This document shows positions 58,189 through 64,000 of a stretch of DNA of 64,000 nt, piece by piece (position 1 is the first letter of the stretch; the number at the start of each line of letters is the position of its first letter). The notes below the pieces were generated by a model. It was not told where the DNA came from. It searched no databases and saw only the letters and a program-made list of their open reading frames with translations. Position numbers and translations under genes: made by a program. Source of the stretch: Streptomyces spinosisporus (lineage in GTDB: Bacteria; Actinomycetota; Actinomycetes; Streptomycetales; Streptomycetaceae); assembly GCF_022698145.1 (NCBI RefSeq), contig NZ_JALDAX010000015.1, positions 62,001-126,000 of the forward strand, written 5' to 3'.

Positions 58189-58489
58189 GCACCCTGTAGA
58201 CTTCGCCGAAGTGCCGAGTCCCGTGCCGTCAGAGCGGGTCATCCGGCCGGAGCCCCCAGGGGTTCCAGGAGCGTCGCGCACCGTCGAACGGTGTCGCGGG
58301 CAGCCCACCACCACCCGTCCCAGGACGGGAGAGGTCGGTGGGCCACTCGCGTGCTGCACGTATGTGCCCAGACCAGGGGAGCGGCTGCCCACCGAAGTCC
58401 AGCAGGACGAGGAGGGATTCCCCGGCTGCGGATGCGACCTCCCTTAACCCTGACAAGCCGAAGAAACTTCAGAGAAGAGACTAAAGACA
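58189..58489 (+). promoter_or_regulatory. Structured 0.3-kb leader of rpsD
   Basis: This 301-base stretch has no gene. A -10-like TAGACT at 58197-58202 would give a leader of about 280 nt. It can fold CACCG/CGGTG (58279-58283 with 58289-58293, extended by GCG/CGC), and a nested structure in which CCCACC (58304-58309) pairs with GGTGGG (58337-58342), enclosing CCCGTCC/GGACGGG (58314-58320 with 58323-58329). The ribosome-binding site (AGAGAAGAG) is close to the GTG. S4 is a known autoregulator in other bacteria, so this may be its target. Confidence 0.5.
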
Positions 58490-59104
58490 GTGGCGAACCA
58501 GTCCCGCCCCAAGGTCAAGAAGTCGCGTGCCCTCGGCATCGCGCTGACCCCGAAGGCCGTCAAGTACTTCGAGGCCCGTCCCTACCCGCCGGGTGAGCAC
58601 GGCCGCGGCCGCAAGCAGAACTCGGACTACAAGGTCCGTCTGCTCGAGAAGCAGCGTCTGCGCGCGCAGTACGACGTGTCCGAGCGCCAGCTCGTCCGCG
58701 CCTACGAGCGTGCCTCCAAGGTCCAGGGCAAGACCGGCGAGGCCCTGATCATCGAGCTCGAGCGCCGTCTCGACGCCCTGGTCCTGCGTTCGGGCATCGC
58801 CCGCACCATCTACCAGGCCCGTCAGATGGTCGTGCACGGCCACATCGAGGTCAACGGCCAGAAGGTCGACAAGCCCTCCTTCCGCGTCCGTCCCGACGAC
58901 GTCGTGATGGTCCGCGAGCGCAGCCGTGAGAAGACCCTCTTCTCCATCGCCCGCGAGGGCGGCTTCGCCCCCGAGGGCGAGACCCCGCGCTACCTCCAGG
59001 TGAACCTCAAGGCCCTGGCATTCCGCCTGGACCGTGAGCCGAACCGCAAGGAGATCCCGGTGATCTGCGACGAGCAGCTCGTCGTCGAGTACTACGCCCG
59101 CTGA
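58490..59104 (+). CDS. rpsD: 30S ribosomal protein S4
   Basis: A 204-aa primary 16S rRNA-binding protein and small-subunit assembly initiator. It begins [16 protein letters not shown], with [26 protein letters not shown] and the S4 RNA-binding domain [27 protein letters not shown]. The four-Cys zinc motif found at the N-terminus of many bacterial S4 proteins is absent, so this is the zinc-independent (C-minus) form. It is not part of the alpha ribosomal operon; it stands alone behind a long leader. GTG 58490. Confidence 0.97.
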   Translation: MANQSRPKVKKSRALGIALTPKAVKYFEARPYPPGEHGRGRKQNSDYKVRLLEKQRLRAQYDVSERQLVRAYERASKVQGKTGEALIIELERRLDALVLRSGIARTIYQARQMVVHGHIEVNGQKVDKPSFRVRPDDVVMVRERSREKTLFSIAREGGFAPEGETPRYLQVNLKALAFRLDREPNRKEIPVICDEQLVVEYYAR

Positions 59105-59135
59105 TCACCAGCAGGCGGTAGCACCACGCACCACC

Positions 59136-61289
59136 TCAGCCCGCCGTCTCCCCGCCCTTACGGGCGCGGGAGGCGGCGGGTTCGTGCATGCCGGCACCCG
59201 CCGACGGGTGCCGGACCACCTCCCGCGGCGACGGCACGGCCTGCAGCGGCCGCTCCAGCGCCCGCGAGACGGCCGCCTCCCGCACCAGCCGTTCCCCCTC
59301 CGCCACGCACTCCTCGTAGCGTGCGTCGCCGAGGAGCTCCCGGGCCGTCGCCTCGCACAGCTCGTGCGGGGCGTTGTAGTGCGCCGAGCCGAACAGCGGC
59401 AGGCCCACCGACGGCCACATCCTCGCCGCCGCGCCCTGCAGCACCGCCGCCTCCGCCGCATCGCCCTGCGCGACCGTGACCAGCGCCAGCAGCTCCACCG
59501 CCAGCACCGAGCCGAGCAGATCGTGGAAGGCATGGGCGCCGGTCAGGCATTCGGCCAGCAGGGCGCGCGCCCGCGCCAGATCGCCCTCCGCCCAAGCCGC
59601 GTACGCCAGGACGTACAACGCGTAGCCCCGGGTCCACCGCTCGCCGTGGTCCTCGCACACCCGCCGTACGTCCTCGCACAGCCGTACCGCGTCCGGCAGA
59701 TCGCTCTGGAACGCGCGCGTCATCGCCAGCTCCACCTGGCACATCAGGACATTGCTGTTGAGCTCGCCGATCTCCTGGTAGCGGTCCAGCGCCGAGCGCA
59801 GCAGCCGCTCGGCGCGCGCCATGTCGTCGCTGACCAGGGCCAGGCATCCGGCGCGGTGCTCCGCGTACGCCACCGCCGTGGGGTCGCCGGAGAGCTCCGC
59901 CTCCTCCCGGCACTCCTGCAGTGCGGCCAGCGCGGGCACCGTGTCGCCCTGGAGGATCGCCACATAGCCGAGCACCCACAGGGCCTTCAGCCGGGACTGC
60001 TCGTGCCCGGCGTCGAGGCGCACCACCTGCTCCAGCCAGTGCCGCCCCTCCGACAGCCGCCCGCAGCCCGCCCAGTGGAACCAGAGCGAGCCCGCGAGGT
60101 ACTGGCCCAGATGCGCCTCCTCCGGCTCGTCGAGACAGTGCTCCAGAGCACTGCGCAGATTCGGCAGCTCCGCCTCCACGCGCGCGGCCACCTCCGCCTG
60201 GCGCGGCGAGAACCAGTCCAGCTCGCACCAGGTGGCAAGGCCCAGATACCAGTCGCGGTGGCGCCGCCGCAGCCGGGCCGCGTCCCCTGTCGCCTCCAGC
60301 CACTCGGCGCCGTACGCACGCACCGTGTCCAGCATCCGGTAGCGCACGCCCGCCGGTGTCTCCTCGCGTGCGACCACCGACTGCGCGAGCAGTTCGGTGA
60401 GCACGTCCAGGACGTCGTCGGCCTTCAGGCCGTGCCCGCCGCAGACGTACTCGGCGGCCTCCAGGTCGAACCGTCCGGCGAACACCGACAGCCGCGACCA
60501 CAGCAACCGCTCCCGGGGAGTGCACAGTTCATGGCTCCAGCCGATGGCCAGGCGCAGGGTCCGATGGCGGGGCAGCGCAGTGCGCTCGCTGCCGGTCAGC
60601 AGCCGGAAGCGGTCGTCCAGGCGCTGCAGCAGCTGCGCGGGGGACAGCGCCCGCAGCCGCCCCGCGGCCAGCTCGATCGCCAGCGGGATCCCGTCCAGGC
60701 GCCGGCACACCTCGCGCACGTCCGGGCCGTCCGCGACCGCCGGCTGCTGTTCCGCCGCCCGGTCCAGCAGCAGTTCGACCGCCTCGTCCTCGCCCAGCGG
60801 CGCCAGCGGGAAGACCCGCTCGCCCGCCACGCCCAGCGGCCGGCGCCCCACCGCGAGCACCCTCAGCCCGGGCACCTGCCGCAGCAACTCGTCCACCAGC
60901 GCGGCACACGACTCCACCAGATGCTCGAACCCGTCCAGGACGAGCAGCAGTTGGCGGTCGGCGAGATGCGCGCGCAGCATCTCGAGGGGCGCCCGCGTCG
61001 TGTGGTCCGTCAGCCCCAGCGCCTCCACGACCGCGTAGTCCACGAACTCCGGATCGTGCACCGGCGCCAGCTCGACGCGCCAGACCCCGTCCCGCGGCGC
61101 GCACCGTGCGGCGGCCCGGGCCGCGAGCCGCGACTTGCCGACCCCGCCCGCGCCCGTCACCGTCACCAGACGTCCGGCGTCAAGCACCTGCGCCAGCCCG
61201 GAGAGTTCGGCCGATCGCCCCACGAACGCGTTGAGTTCCAGAGGCAGATTGCCGTCCGCGAGGCCCCCGCCGGGTTGATGGTTCCGCAT
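59136..61289 (-). CDS. P-loop NTPase/TPR regulator-like protein without a visible DNA-binding domain
   Basis: A 717-aa STAND-type protein. The N-terminus PLELNAFVGRSAELSGL leads into the NTPase (Walker A TGAGGVGKSRLA, Walker B QLLLVLDGFEHL, VLAVGRRPLGVAGE, GIPLAIELAAGRLRALS), a winged-helix region (HRTLRLAIGWSHELCTPRERLLWSRL is summarised as WSHELCTPRERLLWSRLSVF), and a long TPR array (residues about 380-690). It ends in a short tail PSPREVVRHPSAG without the LuxR helix-turn-helix that related regulators carry, and no BTAD or OmpR domain stands at the N-terminus. ATG 61289 has TACGCT 9 nt upstream and no ribosome-binding site, so it may be leaderless. Confidence 0.85.
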   Translation of the reverse strand: MRNHQPGGGLADGNLPLELNAFVGRSAELSGLAQVLDAGRLVTVTGAGGVGKSRLAARAAARCAPRDGVWRVELAPVHDPEFVDYAVVEALGLTDHTTRAPLEMLRAHLADRQLLLVLDGFEHLVESCAALVDELLRQVPGLRVLAVGRRPLGVAGERVFPLAPLGEDEAVELLLDRAAEQQPAVADGPDVREVCRRLDGIPLAIELAAGRLRALSPAQLLQRLDDRFRLLTGSERTALPRHRTLRLAIGWSHELCTPRERLLWSRLSVFAGRFDLEAAEYVCGGHGLKADDVLDVLTELLAQSVVAREETPAGVRYRMLDTVRAYGAEWLEATGDAARLRRRHRDWYLGLATWCELDWFSPRQAEVAARVEAELPNLRSALEHCLDEPEEAHLGQYLAGSLWFHWAGCGRLSEGRHWLEQVVRLDAGHEQSRLKALWVLGYVAILQGDTVPALAALQECREEAELSGDPTAVAYAEHRAGCLALVSDDMARAERLLRSALDRYQEIGELNSNVLMCQVELAMTRAFQSDLPDAVRLCEDVRRVCEDHGERWTRGYALYVLAYAAWAEGDLARARALLAECLTGAHAFHDLLGSVLAVELLALVTVAQGDAAEAAVLQGAAARMWPSVGLPLFGSAHYNAPHELCEATARELLGDARYEECVAEGERLVREAAVSRALERPLQAVPSPREVVRHPSAGAGMHEPAASRARKGGETAG

Positions 61290-61290
61290 G

Positions 61291-61328
61291 GAATACGGAG
61301 CGTACTGAACCGTATTCACTCCGTACAA
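61291..61328 (-). promoter_or_regulatory. Promoter with operator-like dyads of the STAND-protein gene
   Basis: On the minus strand TTGTAC (complement of 61323-61328) and TACGCT (complement of 61299-61304) are 18 bp apart, 9 nt from the ATG. Two inverted repeats overlap this promoter: GAATACGG (61291-61298) with CCGTATTC (61310-61317), and ACGGAG (61295-61300) with CTCCGT (61319-61324). A dimeric regulator probably binds here. Confidence 0.5.
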
Positions 61329-61450
61329 TCGCTTCACGCGACCCGGCAGCGCGCGCGGGTAATCCGGTGCGGAGCTTCGTCCCCGGCGCGATAGGCTCGG
61401 GTCCATTGCTTTTCGATGTTCAGACACGTTTCAGGGAGCGGGTGCGCGAG

Positions 61451-61906
61451 GTGTCCGGTGGAGAAGTGGCCGGAATCCTGGTGGCCGTCTTCTGGGCGAT
61501 CCTGGTCTCCTTCCTCGCCGTGGCGCTGGCAAGGGTGGCCCAGACGCTCAGGGCGACCACCAAGCTGGTCGCGGACGTGACCGACCAGGCCGTCCCGCTG
61601 CTGGCCGACGCCTCCGCCGCGGTGCGCTCCGCGCAGACCCAGATCGACCGGGTCGACGCGATCGCCACCGACGTCCAGGAGGTCACGTCGAACGCGTCGG
61701 CGCTGTCCACCACCGTCGCCTCCACGTTCGGCGGCCCGCTGGTCAAGGTCGCGGCCTTCGGCTACGGCGTCCGCCGCGCCCTGGGCGGCCGCAAGGACGG
61801 TGCGCCCGCAGGGGCGCCGAAGAGCACCGTGATCGTCGGCCGCACCGTCCCGGCCGGGCGACGTCAGAAGCCGAAGCGGGGGAACGACTCGGGGAAGAGG
61901 GACTGA
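61451..61906 (+). CDS. DUF948-type membrane-anchored coiled-coil protein
   Basis: A 151-aa protein: MSGGEVAGILVAVFWAILVSFLAVALARVAQTLR gives one N-terminal helix (residues about 6-26), then a helical segment with VADVTDQAVPLLADASAAVRSAQTQ resembling DUF948/methyl-accepting-type coiled coils, and a basic tail (KPKRGNDSGKRD). The function is unknown. GTG 61451 is preferred; GTG 61442 is only 3 nt from AGGGAG. A TAGGCT box at 61392-61397 may be the promoter. It precedes the DUF6167-type gene by 7 bp. Confidence 0.8.
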   Translation: MSGGEVAGILVAVFWAILVSFLAVALARVAQTLRATTKLVADVTDQAVPLLADASAAVRSAQTQIDRVDAIATDVQEVTSNASALSTTVASTFGGPLVKVAAFGYGVRRALGGRKDGAPAGAPKSTVIVGRTVPAGRRQKPKRGNDSGKRD

Positions 61907-61913
61907 GCGAGAG

Positions 61914-62267
61914 ATGTTCCGCCGTACCTTCTGGTTCACCACGGGCGTCGCCGCCGGCGTGTGGGCCACCACCAAGGTCAACCGCAAGCTGAAGCAGCTG
62001 ACCCCCGAGAACCTCGCCGCGGCCGCCGCCCACAAGGCGATCGACGCCGGCCACCGGCTCAAGGACCGGGCGGTCGGCTTCGCGCTGGACGTACGCGAGA
62101 ACATGGCGCAGCGGGAGGAGGAGCTGGGGGAGGCCCTCGGCATCAACACCGCCCCCGAACTCCCCGCAGTCCGGCGGTACGCCGCCATCGAGAACCGCAA
62201 CACCCCGAAGTACGTCGAGGGTTCGACGTACCAGACGTACTCGTACAACCGGAATGAGGACCACTGA
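61914..62267 (+). CDS. Small DUF6167-type protein
   Basis: A 117-aa protein starting [42 protein letters not shown] (quoted in part): a short hydrophobic N-terminal helix, then a charged amphipathic region, ending in a Tyr/Thr-rich tail ([18 protein letters not shown]). I believe it matches DUF6167. ATG 61914 follows GAGCGAGAG. Its stop overlaps the alaS start by one base (TGATG), so the three genes 61451-alaS form one operon. Confidence 0.75.
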   Translation: MFRRTFWFTTGVAAGVWATTKVNRKLKQLTPENLAAAAAHKAIDAGHRLKDRAVGFALDVRENMAQREEELGEALGINTAPELPAVRRYAAIENRNTPKYVEGSTYQTYSYNRNEDH

Positions 62268-64000
62268 TGGAGTCGGCCGAGATTCGCCGCCGCTGGCTGA
62301 GCTTCTTCGAGGAGCGCGGGCACACCGTCGTCCCTTCGGCGTCGCTCATCGCGGACGACCCGACTCTGCTCCTCGTCCCGGCCGGCATGGTGCCCTTCAA
62401 GCCCTACTTCCTGGGTGAGGTCAAGCCGCCCTTCGACCGCGCCACCAGCGTCCAGAAGTGCGTGCGCACGCCGGACATCGAAGAGGTCGGCAAGACCACC
62501 CGGCACGGCACCTTCTTCCAGATGTGCGGCAACTTCTCCTTCGGCGACTACTTCAAGGAAGGCGCCATCACCTACGCCTGGGAGCTGCTCACCAGCCCCC
62601 AGGACAAGGGCGGTTACGGCCTGGAGCCGGAGAAGCTCTGGATCACCGTCTACCAGGACGACGACGAGGCCGAGCGCATCTGGCACGAGGTCGTCGGCGT
62701 GCCGAAGGAGCGCATCCAGCGCCTCGGCATGAAGGACAACTACTGGTCCATGGGCGTCCCCGGCCCCTGCGGCCCCTGCTCCGAGATCAACTACGACCGC
62801 GGCCCCGAGTTCGGCGCCGAGGGCGGCCCCGCCGTCAACGACGAGCGGTACGTGGAGATCTGGAATCTCGTCTTCATGCAGTACGAGCGCGGCGAGGGCA
62901 TCGGCAAGGACAACTTCGAGATCCTCGGGGAGCTGCCGAGCAAGAACATCGACACGGGCCTCGGCCTGGAGCGCCTCGCCATGATTCTGCAGGGCGTGCA
63001 GAACATGTACGAGATCGACACCTCCATGGCCGTCATCAAGAAGGCCACCGAGCTGACCGGCGTGCACTACGGCGCCGCCCACGCCTCCGACGTCTCCCTG
63101 CGCGTCGTCACCGACCACATGCGCACGTCCGTCATGCTCATCGGCGACGGCGTCACCCCCGGCAACGAGGGCCGCGGCTATGTGCTGCGCCGCATCATGC
63201 GCCGCGCCATCCGCAACATGCGCCTGCTCGGCGCCACCGGCCCGGTCGTCCTCGACCTCATCGACACCGTGATCGGCATGATGGGCCAGCAGTACCCCGA
63301 GCTGATCACCGACCGCGAGCGCATCGAGAAGGTCGCCGTCGCCGAGGAGAACGCCTTCCTCAAGACGCTGAAGGCCGGCACCAACATCCTCGACACCGCC
63401 GTCTCCGAGACCAAGGCCGCGGGCTCCGCGGTGCTGCCCGGCGACAAGGCGTTCCTGCTCCACGACACCTGGGGCTTCCCGATCGACCTCACCCTCGAAA
63501 TGGCCGCCGAACAGGGCCTGTCGGTGGACGAGGACGGCTTCCGCCGCCTGATGAAGGAGCAGCGGGAGCGCGCCAAGGCCGACGCCCAGGCCAAGAAGAC
63601 CGGGCACGCCGGCGCCGGCGCCTACCGCGAGATCGCCGACAGGACCGGCGAGACCGAGTTCATCGGCTACAGCGAGACCGAGGGCGAGTCCACCATCGTC
63701 GGCATCCTCGTCGACGGCGCCTCCTCCCCGGCCGCCACCGAGGGCGACGAGGTCGAGATCGTCCTCGACCGCACCCCCTTCTACGCCGAGGGCGGCGGCC
63801 AGATCGGCGACACCGGCCGGATCAAGGCCGACTCCGGTGCCGTCATCGAGGTCCGCGACTGCCAGAAGCCGGTCCCCGGCGTCTACGTCCACAAGGGCGT
63901 CGTCCAGGTCGGCGAGGTCACCGTCGGCGCCAAGGCCCACGCCTCCATCGACGGCCGCCGCCGCAAGGCCATCGCCCGCGCCCACTCCGCCACGCACCTC
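62267..64000 (+). CDS. alaS: Alanine-tRNA ligase, 5' part (cut by window end)
   Basis: The first 578 codons are present with no stop; the usual length is near 890. The N-terminus [48 protein letters not shown] (motif 1-2 region), [43 protein letters not shown], and [14 protein letters not shown] (motif 3) cover the aminoacylation core. [13 protein letters not shown] belongs to the editing domain, and the sequence ends inside HSATHL, the first zinc/editing His motif. ATG 62267 overlaps the preceding stop. Confidence 0.97.
   Translation, partial: MESAEIRRRWLSFFEERGHTVVPSASLIADDPTLLLVPAGMVPFKPYFLGEVKPPFDRATSVQKCVRTPDIEEVGKTTRHGTFFQMCGNFSFGDYFKEGAITYAWELLTSPQDKGGYGLEPEKLWITVYQDDDEAERIWHEVVGVPKERIQRLGMKDNYWSMGVPGPCGPCSEINYDRGPEFGAEGGPAVNDERYVEIWNLVFMQYERGEGIGKDNFEILGELPSKNIDTGLGLERLAMILQGVQNMYEIDTSMAVIKKATELTGVHYGAAHASDVSLRVVTDHMRTSVMLIGDGVTPGNEGRGYVLRRIMRRAIRNMRLLGATGPVVLDLIDTVIGMMGQQYPELITDRERIEKVAVAEENAFLKTLKAGTNILDTAVSETKAAGSAVLPGDKAFLLHDTWGFPIDLTLEMAAEQGLSVDEDGFRRLMKEQRERAKADAQAKKTGHAGAGAYREIADRTGETEFIGYSETEGESTIVGILVDGASSPAATEGDEVEIVLDRTPFYAEGGGQIGDTGRIKADSGAVIEVRDCQKPVPGVYVHKGVVQVGEVTVGAKAHASIDGRRRKAIARAHSATHL

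Noticed and set aside
61334-63997. An 887-codon minus-strand frame over alaS
   Set aside because: It mirrors the alaS coding strand and shows only Val/Gly/Asp/Ala-rich repeats.

Overview
The window is high-GC, gene-dense chromosomal DNA from an actinomycete, almost certainly a Streptomyces. The evidence is strong third-position GC bias, many GTG starts and one TTG start, tRNA genes mostly without encoded CCA, a 137-aa SsgB sporulation protein, and a gene order that I recall from the S. coelicolor SCO15xx region (thrS - HIT - pgsA - acyltransferase - pimA - pdxST - yebC - ruvCAB - yajC - secDF - apt - relA - ppi - hisS - rpsD - alaS). Much of this order is also shared with mycobacteria. No insertion sequence, prophage, integrase or CRISPR array is visible.

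Region 1 (1-11.3 kb) holds the tail of an unidentified gene, a membrane-anchored Ser/Thr kinase, several small Streptomyces-type proteins, an APH-like kinase, a zinc-ribbon protein and a minus-strand tRNA cluster (Gly-Cys-3x Val). It continues with a pabB-pabC folate pair, a tandem GNAT protein, a DsbA-like protein, a CGNR zinc-finger regulator, ssgB, a PGPGW membrane protein and a first tRNA-Val(CAC).

Region 2 (11.2-21.4 kb) is accessory in character and lies between two identical, co-oriented tRNA-Val(CAC) genes. It has a LacI-type operator-like site followed by a sugar ABC importer without ATPase, a YesL/DUF624 protein and a Tat-exported PcRGLX/YetA-like (PL26-type) rhamnogalacturonan lyase. 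This reads as a pectin-scavenging locus. A very large polytopic membrane protein and an SRPBCC protein follow.

Region 3 (21.4-24.1 kb) holds a DnaQ-like exonuclease divergent from a two-gene pair, a DUF4365 nuclease-like protein and an unknown partner. Region 4 (24.2-36 kb) is thrS, a K+ channel, a HIT protein, then two reverse-strand genes (an unknown membrane protein and an EF-G-like protein with degenerate GTPase motifs) interrupting the conserved block, then the phosphatidylinositol mannoside operon pgsA - acyltransferase - pimA and a LemA-like gene.

Region 5 (35.5-47.9 kb) carries vitamin B6 synthesis (pdxST), yebC, Holliday-junction processing (ruvCAB), protein export (yajC, secD, secF), adenine salvage (apt) and stringent response (relA). 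About 0.7 kb of degenerate intergenic repeats separates apt from relA. Region 6 (48-56 kb) has a DUF349 coiled-coil protein, a membrane-anchored cyclophilin, a metallo-beta-lactamase-fold hydrolase, hisS, and a tightly overlapping four-gene ABC exporter plus two-component system. Region 7 (56-64 kb) has a VKOR-family protein, rarA, rpsD behind a structured 0.3-kb leader, a large P-loop/TPR regulator-like protein without a visible DNA-binding domain, two small envelope-type proteins and the 5' part of alaS, cut by the window end.

Starts were chosen from ribosome-binding sites, 4-bp ATGA/GTGA overlaps, or (for several genes) a -10 hexamer 7-8 nt upstream of the start codon, which suggests leaderless transcripts. 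Functional names rest on motif and family recognition only; no database search was possible.
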